A DNA stretch of 59,657 nucleotides from Virgisporangium aliadipatigenens (GTDB taxonomy: Bacteria; Actinomycetota; Actinomycetes; Mycobacteriales; Micromonosporaceae), in NCBI RefSeq assembly GCF_016863615.1, contig NZ_BOPF01000041.1, positions 1-59,657 on the forward strand. The letters are read 5' to 3'. This document shows, one piece after another, positions 1-9,324 of this stretch. Both the position numbers and the translations under genes were made by a program. A model generated the notes under the pieces. It did not search any database. It was given only the letters and a program-made list of their open reading frames with translations, and was not told the origin of the DNA. Each line of letters begins with the position of its first letter. Within the stretch, counting starts at the first letter, position 1.

Positions 1-2
1 CC

Positions 3-74
3 GAGGCCGCCGCAGCAGCCGCCAGAGAACACCCCATCTCCACCCAGGACATCGCTACCGCCCTCGCGGCATAG
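3..74 (+). CDS. C-terminal tail of a CDS truncated by the window edge
   Basis: An open frame enters at the left edge and ends with TAG at 72-74, giving about 23 residues rich in Ala and ending ISTQDIATALAA. It lies 54 bp upstream of the excisionase on the same strand. In actinomycete integrative elements of the pSAM2 type the gene before xis-int is often the replication initiator, so this could be its end. That is inference from position only; the tail is too short to recognise. Confidence 0.35.
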   Translation, partial: EAAAAAAREHPISTQDIATALAA

Positions 75-128
75 CAAGAACACCGTCAAGCCCAACTTGA
101 CGCCTGAACGGAGAGGACAGCGCGACCG

Positions 129-458
129 ATGACCGGTCCGGTACAGCAGCCACCGACGTTCTACCTCCCCGCAGAGGTCGCCGTGATGCTGCGCTGCTCG
201 GAATGGTGGGTGAAGGAACAGGCTCGACAACGCCGGGTGCCGTTCTGCTGGATCGGTGGCGCCTACAAGTTCACTGCGGAGCAGGTCGCTGAGATCGCTC
301 AACTCTTTGAGGTGCGCCCGGCGCCCACGTCCGGTCCGGAATCGGCCGGACAGATCCGCCGGAGGACTGCGGCGGCGGAGACGGTCGACGGCGGGCGGTT
401 GCGATCGCGAGTGCCCCGCAGGATGCAGCAGTCGGCCGGTCATCCGCCGGCCGCGTAA
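129..458 (+). CDS. xis: Excisionase-like MerR-type HTH protein
   Basis: A 109-residue protein. Residues about 10-60 form a winged-helix domain of the excisionase/MerR type: YLPAEVAVMLRCSEWWVKEQ then RRVPFCWIGGAYKFT, the usual helix-turn-helix followed by a beta-wing used to bind att-site DNA. The tail is Arg-rich and low in complexity. The start is supported by a GAGAGGA ribosome binding site just upstream. It is followed after 10 bp by the integrase, the standard xis-int order, and would act as directionality factor for that recombinase. Family assignment is good; the excision role is inferred from context. Confidence 0.8.
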   Translation: MTGPVQQPPTFYLPAEVAVMLRCSEWWVKEQARQRRVPFCWIGGAYKFTAEQVAEIAQLFEVRPAPTSGPESAGQIRRRTAAAETVDGGRLRSRVPRRMQQSAGHPPAA

Positions 459-468
459 GGAGAACACG

Positions 469-1995
469 ATGGGATACGCCGAGAAGCGCGGCGACTACTG
501 GCGGGGCCGCTACAAGCTCCCGTCGGGCAAGTACGGCACGGTGACGAACGCCCACGGTGAGACGATCCGGTTCCGGACACGCCGGGAGGCGAAACAGGCG
601 GCCGACGACGAGGAGGTGAAGGTCCGGGCCGGCACCCATCGGGACCCGGCGGCGGGCCAGGAACTGTTCGGCAGTTTCGCCAACCGTTGGTTCGCGGTGC
701 AGGATCTACGGCCGTCGACCATGCAGACCTACCGGCGACACATCGAAGGGCACCTGCTGCCGGCCTTCGAGGAAACGCCGATAGGCGAGATCCGGCCGTC
801 TGACATCGCCGGTTGGGAGAAACGTCAACGGGCCGCCGGCTACGCCGAGACAAGCATCTCCGGCCGCCGAAAGGTGCTGCGTCTGATCCTGGCCGACGCC
901 GTCGAAGAGGGACTGCGCGACGCCAACCCGGCGGCCCAGCGCCGCAACCGGGGCCGGCGCACCAGCCGCTCACGGACCCGTGCACCGGAGCGGGCCATCA
1001 CCACCACGCTCGGGATCCTGCTCATCGCGGAACGCGCGGCGCTGCTGTCCGGCCGTGACGACGAGTTCGTAGCCGTGGTAACGATGGGCTATACCGGGTT
1101 GCGCTGGGGCGAACTCGTCGGCCTGGAGCTCCCCTACCTTCGCCCGCAACACCTCCGAGTCGAGTGGCAGCTCTACGAACTCGACAACGGCGTGTTCGAC
1201 CGGTGCCCGCCGAAGGACGAGTCCCGCCGGACCCTCGACCTCCCGGACTGGCTGTCGATGCTGCTGAGCGATCACGTCGCCCGGAACCGGCCGAAGCGCT
1301 GTGGCTGCCACGGCTTCACGTACGTGTTCCGGGGCCTGGGGGCGGCCAATGGCGCCGCCCGTCGTCCGGGGCCGAAGCTCGTCGACGTGGCGCGGCGTGC
1401 CGGGTTGTCGACCGGCACGGTGTCGGCGGTGCTCAACAGTCCGGACTCGGTACCGGAAGCCACCCGTGCCCGGGTTGAGCTGGCGGCGGCTGAACTCGGC
1501 TACGTCCCGGGCGGCGGCGGTGGCGAGCCGGCCGCGCACTGGCGGCGCAACGGGTTCGCGACGTGGCTGTTCCAGCCGGCTGTCACCGGTCAGTATCCGC
1601 CGAAGGCGCCACACCCGGCCCGTCCGGTGCCGGTGCTCGGCGAACCGTGGCCGGGCATCCCGGTGCGGGGACGCAACGCCTCCGGCCGCGCCGACGCCTG
1701 CTGGCTGCCCCTCGCGCCGCGCCTGACCCCGCACGGGCTGCGGCACACCCACAAGACCGTCATGGAGGAACTCGCGATCCCGTCCAAGCTCATGGATGAG
1801 CGGATGGGACACGAGGACGGCTCGGTGCAAGCCCGCTACACCCACGTGACCGCGCCGATGCGGGCACAGCTCCTGGACGGGCTGACCGGGCGGTGGGTAG
1901 AGGCGCTGGATGCCCGCCGGGCGCTGGCCCCGGGCTCACCCGTGGCGACGCTGGATCGCCTGCTACATGACCGGGCGCGGGAGGCCGGCGAATGA
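469..1995 (+). CDS. int: Tyrosine site-specific integrase with internal LacI-type HTH
   Basis: A 508-residue tyrosine recombinase that would integrate the element at the adjacent tRNA-Pro. The ATG at 469 has a TAAGGAG ribosome binding site 6 bp away; the frame is open further upstream but that part overlaps xis. Residues about 1-170 are the arm- and core-binding region. Catalytic residues seen: Arg212 in TGLRWGEL, His422-x-x-Arg425 in HGLRHTHK, and Tyr457 in GSVQARYTHV. Between the first Arg box and the HxxR box, residues about 303-350 read as a complete LacI-family DNA-binding domain (KLVDVARRAGLSTGTVSAVL, then a hinge-like GYVPG). No frameshift or internal start separates it from the rest, so it is part of one protein. 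Confidence 0.93.
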   Translation: MGYAEKRGDYWRGRYKLPSGKYGTVTNAHGETIRFRTRREAKQAADDEEVKVRAGTHRDPAAGQELFGSFANRWFAVQDLRPSTMQTYRRHIEGHLLPAFEETPIGEIRPSDIAGWEKRQRAAGYAETSISGRRKVLRLILADAVEEGLRDANPAAQRRNRGRRTSRSRTRAPERAITTTLGILLIAERAALLSGRDDEFVAVVTMGYTGLRWGELVGLELPYLRPQHLRVEWQLYELDNGVFDRCPPKDESRRTLDLPDWLSMLLSDHVARNRPKRCGCHGFTYVFRGLGAANGAARRPGPKLVDVARRAGLSTGTVSAVLNSPDSVPEATRARVELAAAELGYVPGGGGGEPAAHWRRNGFATWLFQPAVTGQYPPKAPHPARPVPVLGEPWPGIPVRGRNASGRADACWLPLAPRLTPHGLRHTHKTVMEELAIPSKLMDERMGHEDGSVQARYTHVTAPMRAQLLDGLTGRWVEALDARRALAPGSPVATLDRLLHDRAREAGE

Positions 1996-2099
1996 CTTCG
2001 CGAAGATCGTCTCCCAGGATTCTCCCCGCCGGGGTCCGGACGCAAATAAGGCCGGTCTCCCTGTGCGGAAGAACCGGCCCTGACCTGCTGTTTCGTGTG

Positions 2100-2173
<74 letters not shown>

Positions 2174-2266
2174 TTGCCGACGCCTGAACGCCGACAGCCG
2201 GTACAGCGTAGCGCACGCCCCAGACACCCCGCGCGCGGGTTTCCACCCCAGCGAAACGTCGCAGGC

Positions 2267-2542
2267 CTACCCGCGATACCCGCGCAGCTGACGGCGCACC
2301 CGGTACCGCTCCCGCCTGTTCTCCCGGCGGCGGTGCTCCTGTCGCTCGCGGCTGCAACTACCCCCGTCGCACCCGAGTACGTGGTACCCGGCTCCGATCC
2401 AGCGGCAGCGCCCGGTGGAGGGCACCACGGTCGCCGGCAGTGTGCACGGCCCGAATCGGTGATCATGCACGGGAACGCTCGTCACTCCCGGCGTATCGGC
2501 CATTCTGACCCAGTGCGGCCGGGTCTTGTCGGTCCTGCTCAT
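2267..2542 (-). CDS. Small conserved basic protein next to tRNA-Pro
   Basis: A 91-residue protein beginning MSRTDKTRPHWVRMADTPG, with scattered Cys (C33, then the CDGGSC region) and a strongly basic tail. I recall short actinobacterial proteins with this MSRTDKTRPxWV start being annotated beside tRNA-Pro genes; no function is known to me. It is co-oriented with and upstream of the tRNA, so the pair is probably native chromosome and marks the outer side of the insertion site. Arg-rich composition and the conserved start argue against a chance frame. Confidence 0.65.
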   Translation of the reverse strand: MSRTDKTRPHWVRMADTPGVTSVPVHDHRFGPCTLPATVVPSTGRCRWIGAGYHVLGCDGGSCSRERQEHRRRENRRERYRVRRQLRGYRG

Positions 2543-2742
2543 ACGGGCACCTTTCGGTTCCGCGCAGCCCCGGGACGGGGCCGTCGCTAGACCGGGTGCA
2601 CCGCGATCACCTCCGAGCGCGAGCGAACGGGACTGTCCCGCTGGCTACCGACAAACGGTACAGCAGGCTGGATAGCCGCCCCGGTTCCTCGTTCATAGGC
2701 TCATTTCGATCATGAGAACCCATTCACGAAGGGCGCTACGTC

Positions 2743-4329
2743 ATGAACGGCACAGTAAAACGGCTGACCATCGTGGCCGCCGTGATCGCTGTCGGCGCGG
2801 GGGTATCCGCCACCACGCTGCCGCGGGCCGAGGCGACCACGATCCCCCACGCCGCCGCGATCCGCTGGGGTGAGTGTCCGGAACTGCCACCCGGCGCCGA
2901 ACGCGACCCGCGTCAGGAGTGCGGCACGCTTCAGGTTCCGCTGGACTACCGGGCTCCGCGCAAGCGCACCATCGAGGTGGCCGTCTCGCGGATCAAGGCC
3001 GCCAAGCCGGAGCAGCGCAAGGGCGTCATGTTGATGAACGGCGGCGGCCCCGGCCCCAGTCTCGACGCGCCGTCGGAGTTCGCGAAGCACTTCCCGACGG
3101 AGGTCCTCGACCGGTACGACCTGGTGGCGTTCGACCCGCGGGGCATCGGGCACAGCACGCCGATGGAGTGCGGGCGGACCGCCGACGAAATGACCCGCGA
3201 TCTCGAACTGGGGATCTTCTCGTTCCCGGGAGCGGACGGCTCGATCCGGCGCAACGTCGAGTACTCCCGCCGGATGGCGAAGCAGTGCGGCGAGAGGTCC
3301 GGCCCGCTGCTGCCCTACCTGACGAGCGCGAACGTGGTGCGTGACATGGACCAGATCCGCCGTTCGCTCGGGGAGCGGGTCGTGTCGTACTACGGCATCT
3401 CGTGGGGAACGTACCTCGGCGCGGTGTACCGCACCCTGTTCCCGCGCACGATCGACCGGATGGTGCTGGACAGTTCGGTGGATCCGAAGCTGCGCGGCTA
3501 CGAGGACTTTCGCACGTTCGCCGGCGCCTTCGAGGACCGCTGGCCGGATCTCGCCGCGTTCGGCGTCCGGTTCCGGGACGAGGTGCGCTTCGGCTCGACC
3601 GAGGCCCAGGTGCGGGAGGCGTTCCTGGCGACGGCGGCTCAGCTCGATCGCGCGCCGGTGAGCCTGCCGGGCACGAAGGCGCCGCTGAACGGCAATCTGC
3701 TCCGGCTGTTCACCTTCCTGCTGTCCTACCAGGACCAGAACCTGACAGCGACGCCCGAGGCACCGCTGCCGACGATGGGCCTGCTGTGGCGGGCGGCCGG
3801 CAACTTCGCCGCGGGCCGGCAGACCCCGGAGGACGGCGCCGTCGTGGAGGCGCTTGCCAACGGACTGGTCGCGGGCGGCACGATGCCGGGTGTGCCGCAG
3901 GACAACCTGTTCTCGGTCGGCTGGGCGATCAGCTGCGGCGACACGGCGTGGACCCGCGACGTGCGGGTGTACGAGCGCAACACCGCGGCCGACCGGGCCG
4001 CCTTCCCGCTGACCGCCGGGGCGCCGTCGAACGTCGCGCCGTGCGCGTTCTGGCCGGTGAAGCCGGTCGAACGGGACGTCGACGTGCGGAGCCTGGGCCT
4101 GCGCAACGTCCTGATCCTGCAGAACCGCCGCGACCCGGCGACGCCGCTGCGCACCGCGCAGGGCATGCGGCGGGCGCTGGGCAACGACGCCGTCCTCGTC
4201 GACGTCGACGCCGGTGGGCACGGCGTGGCCATCCACATGAACCCGAACGCCTGCGCCATCGGGGCCATGAACACCTTCTTCGCCACCGGTGAGCTTCCCG
4301 CCGGCGACCGCTCCTGCGCGGCGGCGTAA
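2743..4329 (+). CDS. Secreted TAP-like alpha/beta-hydrolase (tripeptidyl aminopeptidase type)
   Basis: A 528-residue secreted serine hydrolase of the Streptomyces tripeptidyl aminopeptidase/SlpD family, which removes peptides from extracellular protein N-termini. A Sec signal peptide covers about residues 1-32, with a cleavage-like AEA before TT. The nucleophile is Ser220 in YYGISWGTYLG, and a WGECP segment follows the signal. The C-terminal TAP domain supplies Asp464 (QNRRDPATP) and His493 (DAGGHGV). Length fits the family (about 500-540). The ATG at 2743 has GAAGG upstream. It appears monocistronic, with a strong hairpin directly after the stop. Substrate specificity cannot be read from the sequence. 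Confidence 0.9.
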   Translation: MNGTVKRLTIVAAVIAVGAGVSATTLPRAEATTIPHAAAIRWGECPELPPGAERDPRQECGTLQVPLDYRAPRKRTIEVAVSRIKAAKPEQRKGVMLMNGGGPGPSLDAPSEFAKHFPTEVLDRYDLVAFDPRGIGHSTPMECGRTADEMTRDLELGIFSFPGADGSIRRNVEYSRRMAKQCGERSGPLLPYLTSANVVRDMDQIRRSLGERVVSYYGISWGTYLGAVYRTLFPRTIDRMVLDSSVDPKLRGYEDFRTFAGAFEDRWPDLAAFGVRFRDEVRFGSTEAQVREAFLATAAQLDRAPVSLPGTKAPLNGNLLRLFTFLLSYQDQNLTATPEAPLPTMGLLWRAAGNFAAGRQTPEDGAVVEALANGLVAGGTMPGVPQDNLFSVGWAISCGDTAWTRDVRVYERNTAADRAAFPLTAGAPSNVAPCAFWPVKPVERDVDVRSLGLRNVLILQNRRDPATPLRTAQGMRRALGNDAVLVDVDAGGHGVAIHMNPNACAIGAMNTFFATGELPAGDRSCAAA

Positions 4330-4340
4330 CGGGCACGTCC

Positions 4341-4372
4341 CGCCCCGCGGCCCGCGTCGGCGCCGCGGGGCG
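4341..4372 (+). terminator. Rho-independent-like hairpin after the TAP hydrolase
   Basis: A perfect 11-bp inverted repeat, CGCCCCGCGGC and GCCGCGGGGCG, with a 10-nt loop, starts 11 bp after the stop at 4329. There is no T-run, as is common in high-GC actinomycetes. Confidence 0.6.
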
Positions 4373-4494
4373 GACACGCATCCAGGCCCGCACGAAAGGA
4401 AGCCGCCGCGGGGCGGACACGTCCAGGCCCGCACGAAAGGAAAACGCCACAGGCGGACACGCATCCAGGCCCGCACGACAGGAAGCCGCCGCGG
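4370..4494. repeat. Three tandem 40-43 bp direct repeats
   Basis: Copies start at 4370, 4413 and 4453. Each begins GCGGACACG, contains CCAGGCCCGCACGA, and continues AGGAA plus a GC-rich end. The middle copy lacks a CAT triplet (period 43, then 40). They fill most of the gap between the hydrolase terminator and the binding-protein gene. Three near-identical, spacer-free copies look like a tandem duplication, not a CRISPR. Confidence 0.8.
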
Positions 4495-4574
4495 CTCTTA
4501 CCACCCCGGCGGCCGACACTTGTCGGATTCGGCGTTTTCCGCCGCGAAACCATCCGAGCGGCTGAAATGAGCCC

Positions 4575-5912
4575 GTGAACCTTCGCGACGTGCGCGCAGC
4601 CCTCCGAGCCGGCTGGCTCGGCGTCGCCGTCCTGCTCTCCGCCTGCGGCGTCAACGCCTCGCTGGAGGGCACCGACGAGTCGGAACGCACGACGGGCGTC
4701 ACGATCACGGTGGACATGTTCAACGAGCCGCCGCCGAAGGCCACGCTGGCGGCGTTCACCAAGGCGACGGGGATCGCGGTCAACTGGGTCGTCACCGACT
4801 GGGACAGCCTCCAGACCAAGATTCTCGCGGCCACCAAGGCGCGGCGCTATTTCGCCGACGCCACCGACGTCGACTGGTCCCGGGTGGGGCAGCTGTCCCG
4901 GCTCAGCGCGTTCTACCCGATGGAAACGCTGATCGACACCAAGGCGCTCGCCGAGGACATGCCGCAGCTGACGTCGTTCACCTCGCACGGGCACGTGATC
5001 GGGATCCCGTACGACGCGATGTTCGACGTGCTGACGGTCAACAAGGAGATGTTCGCGGCGGCGGGGGTGAGCGCGACGCCGGCCACGATGGAGGAGTACA
5101 CCGCCGCCCTGTGGACCATCAAGAGCAAGGGCGTCGCGGCGTATCCGCTCAGCATCCCGTTCGCGCCGGCCGAGGGGCTCTCGACGTACTGGTACCAGGT
5201 GACGGCGGCGTTCGGCGGCACGGTGCTGGACGAGAAGCACAAGCAGCACTTCGCCGATCCGGCCTCCCCCGGGTACCGGGCGGCGAAGTGGATGGTCGAC
5301 GCGTACCGGGGCGGCCTGGTTCCCCCGGGGAACCTCGACCTCGCCGACGGCCAGGCCCAGCAGACGGTGATGGCGAAAGGGCTGGCCGCGAGCACGTTCG
5401 CCGACTACTCGGGCAACATCGGCACCCTGTACGACGTCCCGTCGGCGTCGTCGGTGGTGCACAAGATCGCCTACGTCGCCACGCCGGGGACCCCGGTGAA
5501 CAACTCCATCCCGGACGGGATCGGGGTGCCGGTGCACGCGAAGTACCCGAAGGCCGCGGCGCGGTTCATCGAGTGGTTCACCTCGGCCGGGAACCAGGCG
5601 GACTTCGCCGGCATCAACGGGGTGGACAAGGCCATGCCGAACTACTCGCTCCCCTCGCACCTGAGCGCCGTGCGGCAGCTCGCGGAGAAGGGTCAGCTCA
5701 TCGGCGGCGCCGAACTGGCCACCATGCTCAAGACCTCGTCGCGGCCGATCTTCGGCACCGGCGCGCCGTCCTGGTACCCGCACTTCTCCGCAGCCGTCTA
5801 CACCCACCTGCACGCGGCAGCCGCGGGTGAGGAGTCCGTCGACACCGCCGTGCGGGCCATCGCGGCCGTCGCGGACCGGCTGTCCTCCAGAGTCATCACC
5901 GTCGGCGAGTGA
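4575..5912 (+). CDS. Sugar-binding lipoprotein (ABC solute-binding family 1), chemoreceptor partner
   Basis: A 445-residue extracytoplasmic solute-binding protein. A lipoprotein signal (about residues 8-24) ends in lipobox LLSAC with Cys24 as lipidation site; the GTG at 4575 is the start that keeps this signal intact. Family hallmarks include [25 protein letters not shown] and a C-terminal region resembling the second binding protein of the window (9324-10643) along its whole length. Unlike that paralogue, it has no permease genes beside it. A methyl-accepting chemotaxis protein starts 22 bp downstream, so it may present ligand to that receptor in addition to, or in place of, feeding a transporter. 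The ligand is unknown; the family points to a sugar or oligosaccharide. Confidence 0.85.
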   Translation: MNLRDVRAALRAGWLGVAVLLSACGVNASLEGTDESERTTGVTITVDMFNEPPPKATLAAFTKATGIAVNWVVTDWDSLQTKILAATKARRYFADATDVDWSRVGQLSRLSAFYPMETLIDTKALAEDMPQLTSFTSHGHVIGIPYDAMFDVLTVNKEMFAAAGVSATPATMEEYTAALWTIKSKGVAAYPLSIPFAPAEGLSTYWYQVTAAFGGTVLDEKHKQHFADPASPGYRAAKWMVDAYRGGLVPPGNLDLADGQAQQTVMAKGLAASTFADYSGNIGTLYDVPSASSVVHKIAYVATPGTPVNNSIPDGIGVPVHAKYPKAAARFIEWFTSAGNQADFAGINGVDKAMPNYSLPSHLSAVRQLAEKGQLIGGAELATMLKTSSRPIFGTGAPSWYPHFSAAVYTHLHAAAAGEESVDTAVRAIAAVADRLSSRVITVGE

Positions 5913-5934
5913 CGGTCGAGCAGAGGAGCACGCC

Positions 5935-7542
5935 ATGGTAGGGCTGATCCGCCGGCTCCGGCTGCGCTCGCGGATGATCTACGCGTTCGGTGTGGTGTGT
6001 GTGCTGCTGGCGGCGGTCGCCGGCGTGGGCATCAGCGGCTCGCGGTGGCAGGCCCGCCTCAGCGGCCAGGCGGCCGACCTGCAGCAGTTGAGCCGCACCA
6101 GCCTGGAGCTGAAGTTCGACGCCACCGAGCTGTTCTCGCACGTGCTGGGGTACCTGGTGAACGTGCCCTACACCGCGAAGCCGAGCGACGTGGTGGCCGA
6201 CGAGGCGAACCGGCGCCGCGTGGCCGATCTGCAGGCGCTGGTGAACGGTCAGAGTGCCGCGGCGCGCCGGTTCGCGATGCGGCCGGTCGAGCGGGCCATG
6301 CTGGATCAGGTCGTCGCCGGGCTCACCGCGATGTTCGACACCGAGGCCGCCGGGGTGTCCCTGCTCAAGGCGAACAGCGTCAGCGAGGCCTTCCAGGTCT
6401 TCGACGACCAGTTCTACGCGGCGTTCAACCAGACCACGACGTACGCCGACAAACTGGTGGTCGCGGTGTCCCAGCGCAGCGACCTCGCCCTGGCGGCGGC
6501 CGAGGAGTCCGCGGCCCGCACGGAGCTGATGATGGTGCTCGGCTGCGCGCTCGCGCTGGTGCTGGCGATCCTGCTGGCGCTCATCGTGACCCGCAGCATC
6601 ACCGTGCCGGCCGACCTCGTCGCGCACGCGATGCGCCGGCTCGCCGAACGCGACCTGACCGCGATCCCGGATCCGGGCGGCCGGGACGAGATGGCCGAGA
6701 TGTCGCGCGCGCTGAGACAGGCGGTCGAGGCGGTGCGCGAGAGCATGACCCAGGTGGCCGGTCGGGCCAAGGCGCTCACCGGCTCGGCCGGCGACCTCAG
6801 CGCGCTCTCCGTCCACCTCGGGGAGAACGTGGACAGCGCGTTCGAACGGGTCGGCGAGGTCTCGGTCGCCACCGACGAGGTCTCCGCCAACGTCGCCACG
6901 ATGAAGTCCGCGGCCGAGCAGGTGAACCTCGCGAGCAACGAGATCGCGCGCAGCGGCGAGGACTCGGTGACCGTGGTCGGGCGCGGCGTCACGATCGTCG
7001 ACGCGGCGTCGCAGACCGTCGGGCGGGTGCACGACGCCAGCATCGAGATCGGCAAGATCGTGCAAACGATCACCGGCATCGCGTCGCAGACCAACCTGCT
7101 GGCGCTGAACGCGACCATCGAGGCCGCCAGCGCGGGCGTCGCGGGGCGCGGGTTCGCGATCGTGGCCGGCGAGGTCAAGGAACTGGCGCAGGGCACCGCG
7201 CGCGCCACCGAGCACATCACCGGGCAGATCTCGGCCATCCAGCAGGCGACCACCGAGGCGATCGAGGCGATGCGCGAGGTGTCCAAGGTGGTGCAGGACA
7301 TCTCGGGGGTGCAGTCGTCGGTGGCGTCGGCCGTTCAGCAGCAGTCCCAGATGACCAACGAGATCCGGCGCGGGATCGGCGAGATCGCCGAGCATTCGCA
7401 CCGCATCGCGGGCAACGTCGCCGGCCTCACCTCGATCACCGGCTCGAGCAAGCACGGCGCCGACTCGGCCCGCCAGTCCGCCCGCGAACTCGCCGCGATG
7501 GCCGTCGAACTCGAACAGGTCGTGTCGACGTTCCAGTACTGA
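5935..7542 (+). CDS. Methyl-accepting chemotaxis protein
   Basis: A 535-residue transmembrane chemoreceptor that would control CheA/CheW at the flagellar motor. The ATG at 5935 has an AGAGGAG ribosome binding site. TM1 is about residues 14-34, the extracytoplasmic sensor about 35-197 (helical, four-helix-bundle like), and TM2 about 199-221 ([20 protein letters not shown]). A HAMP segment follows, then a long coiled-coil signalling domain. The hairpin tip at about 385-420 reads [17 protein letters not shown] then [15 protein letters not shown]. The usual EAARAGE is here EAASAGV, so two polar tip residues are replaced. No CheA, CheW or flagellar gene lies in the window. It is co-oriented with the binding lipoprotein upstream, with only a 22-bp gap. 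Confidence 0.92.
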   Translation: MVGLIRRLRLRSRMIYAFGVVCVLLAAVAGVGISGSRWQARLSGQAADLQQLSRTSLELKFDATELFSHVLGYLVNVPYTAKPSDVVADEANRRRVADLQALVNGQSAAARRFAMRPVERAMLDQVVAGLTAMFDTEAAGVSLLKANSVSEAFQVFDDQFYAAFNQTTTYADKLVVAVSQRSDLALAAAEESAARTELMMVLGCALALVLAILLALIVTRSITVPADLVAHAMRRLAERDLTAIPDPGGRDEMAEMSRALRQAVEAVRESMTQVAGRAKALTGSAGDLSALSVHLGENVDSAFERVGEVSVATDEVSANVATMKSAAEQVNLASNEIARSGEDSVTVVGRGVTIVDAASQTVGRVHDASIEIGKIVQTITGIASQTNLLALNATIEAASAGVAGRGFAIVAGEVKELAQGTARATEHITGQISAIQQATTEAIEAMREVSKVVQDISGVQSSVASAVQQQSQMTNEIRRGIGEIAEHSHRIAGNVAGLTSITGSSKHGADSARQSARELAAMAVELEQVVSTFQY

Positions 7543-7558
7543 GCACCGTGGCGCGCGG

Positions 7559-8374
7559 CTACTTCACGCTCCCGGCGAGCAGCCCGTTGACGATGTACCG
7601 GTTGAGCGTCATCGCGATCACCGCCGGAACCGTCACCGCCAGCACGCCGGCCGCGCTGAGCAGCCCGTAGGGCACCTCCCGCCGCCCCTGCAACGCGGTG
7701 ATGACCACGGTCAGCGGCTGGGTCGAGATGTCGCTGGAGAGCACCAGCGGGAACAGGAACTGCCCCCACGCGAACAGGAACGTGATGATCGTCGTGGAGA
7801 CGATGCCCGGCCCGGCCAGCGGCAGCACGACCCGCGTGAGGACCTGCATCCGGCTGGCGCCGTCGACCTGCGCGGCTTCCTCGATCGCGACCGGCAGCGC
7901 CTCCATGTAGTTGTGCATGATCCAGGTGGCCACCGGCAGGAACCCGGAGACGTAGACCAGCACGATGGCGGTGTAGGTGTTGACCAGGCCGGCCTCGCTC
8001 ATCAGCCGGTACAGCGGGATCAGCGTGGCGTAGGCGGGCAGCGCCATCGTGGCGAGCACGCTGTACAGCAGCAGCGTGCGGCCGCGGAAGCGCATCCGGG
8101 CGAACGCGTAGGCGGCCAGCGTGGCCAGCACGACCGTGACGACGGTGGCGAGCCCGCACTCGATGACGATGTTCGCGGCGGACTGGCGGATCTGGGCGGG
8201 CAGGTCGCCGTCGCCGACGAGCAGCGCCCGGTAGTTGTTCAGCGTCGGGTCGCTGGGCACGTAGTGCGCGGGACGGGAGGTGATCTGCGCGTTGGTCTGG
8301 AAGCTGATGTTCAGCGCCCAGTACAGCGGGAGCAGGGACCACACCAGGACGAACGCGACTCCGAGCCGGCGCAT
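7559..8374 (-). CDS. Sugar ABC transporter permease (MalG type)
   Basis: A 271-residue inner-membrane permease with about six TM segments. The ATG at 8374 overlaps the stop of the preceding permease as TGATG, showing translational coupling. The cytoplasmic EAA loop that contacts the ATPase is seen as EEAAQVDGASRMQVLTRVVL, followed by PLAGPG. The C-terminus LNRYIVNGLLAGSVK is typical of MalG-type permeases. It is the last gene of a binding protein-permease-permease operon and meets the chemoreceptor gene tail to tail. No ATPase gene is present; related actinomycete importers share a housekeeping MsiK ATPase. Confidence 0.92.
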   Translation of the reverse strand: MRRLGVAFVLVWSLLPLYWALNISFQTNAQITSRPAHYVPSDPTLNNYRALLVGDGDLPAQIRQSAANIVIECGLATVVTVVLATLAAYAFARMRFRGRTLLLYSVLATMALPAYATLIPLYRLMSEAGLVNTYTAIVLVYVSGFLPVATWIMHNYMEALPVAIEEAAQVDGASRMQVLTRVVLPLAGPGIVSTTIITFLFAWGQFLFPLVLSSDISTQPLTVVITALQGRREVPYGLLSAAGVLAVTVPAVIAMTLNRYIVNGLLAGSVK

Positions 8375-9324
8375 CAGTACTCCACCCGTCGGTAGACCAG
8401 TTTCACGACCGCGAACGAGGCGACGAGGGTCGCCACCGTGATGACCAGCGACAGCGCGTAGCCCTGCCCGAAGTCGAGGTTCTGGAAGCTGATGAAGTAG
8501 GTCTGCATGGTCAGCGACGCCCCGGTCTCGGCGGCGCCGTTGAGGACGTACGGCTGGTCGAAGATGTTCAGGGTCAGGATGAGGGCCTGCACCATCGCCA
8601 CCGCCACGCCGGGGCGCACCAGCGGCAGCGTGATCCTGCGGAACCGGCTCCAGGCCGTGCACCCGTCGAGTGCGGCCGCCTCATACAGTTCCCCCGGAAT
8701 GTTTTGCAGTGACGCGAGAACGAGCAGCGCGGACAGTGGGGCGATCTGCCAGACCTGGACTATCTCGATCAGGAGGATCGTCAACCACCGGTTGGCGCCG
8801 AGGAACACCTGGTACTGATCGACCAGCCCGACCGTGGTGAGCGCGCTGTTGAACAGGCCCACGTTGGCGTCCCAGATCCCCAGCCACACGATGCCCTCGA
8901 CCACGCCGGGCAACGCCCACGGCAGGATCATGGCCGCGATGACCAGCGACCGCCCGGCGAACTTGCGCTGCACCGCCATGGCCATCGCGATGCCGATCAC
9001 CGTGGAGAGCGTGACGCCGATGCCCACGTAGGCGGCGGTGTTGACCATGCTCTTGACGAGCGCCGCGTTGTCGGCGAGGGCGGTGAAGTTGTCGACGCCG
9101 TTGAAGCGGGTCGGCGGGTCGAGCACCTGCACCCGGAAGAACGCCTGCGTGAGCGCGTAGATCGCCGGCACGATCGCCAGCCCGACGATGAACACCGCGA
9201 GCGGGGCGACCAGGGCGTAAGGCAGCAGGTCCGGTCCGCGACGCCGGACCGCCGCCGACGGTGCCGGTTTCCCGGGCGCCGGGCGACGGTCCGACGACGG
9301 TCGGGTGTCGTGGGTCTGGGCCAT
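8374..9324 (-). CDS. Sugar ABC transporter permease (MalF type)
   Basis: A 316-residue permease with about six TM segments and a cytoplasmic N-terminal extension of about 30 residues rich in Pro and Arg. The EAA loop reads LYEAAALDGCTAWSRFRRIT then LPLVRPG. It starts at an ATG overlapping the stop of the binding protein gene (TGATG) and ends overlapping the next permease in the same way. It forms the heterodimeric channel with the MalG-type permease downstream. Substrate is the ligand of the neighbouring binding protein, which I cannot specify. Confidence 0.92.
   Translation of the reverse strand: MAQTHDTRPSSDRRPAPGKPAPSAAVRRRGPDLLPYALVAPLAVFIVGLAIVPAIYALTQAFFRVQVLDPPTRFNGVDNFTALADNAALVKSMVNTAAYVGIGVTLSTVIGIAMAMAVQRKFAGRSLVIAAMILPWALPGVVEGIVWLGIWDANVGLFNSALTTVGLVDQYQVFLGANRWLTILLIEIVQVWQIAPLSALLVLASLQNIPGELYEAAALDGCTAWSRFRRITLPLVRPGVAVAMVQALILTLNIFDQPYVLNGAAETGASLTMQTYFISFQNLDFGQGYALSLVITVATLVASFAVVKLVYRRVEY

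Noticed and set aside
1375-1520. A separate LacI-family gene overlapping the integrase
   Set aside because: It is in the integrase frame with no start codon or ribosome binding site of its own, and conserved recombinase text continues on both sides.
2710-4476. Long minus-strand frame across the TAP hydrolase
   Set aside because: A GC-driven mirror frame: Arg/Pro/Gly-rich, no family text, while the plus strand has a complete signal peptide and catalytic triad.
4370-4494. CRISPR array
   Set aside because: Only three copies, tandem with no unique spacers, and no cas genes in the window.
5896-7455. Long minus-strand frame across the chemoreceptor
   Set aside because: Shadow of the receptor gene; composition dominated by Arg, Asp, Gly, His and Leu and no recognisable domain.
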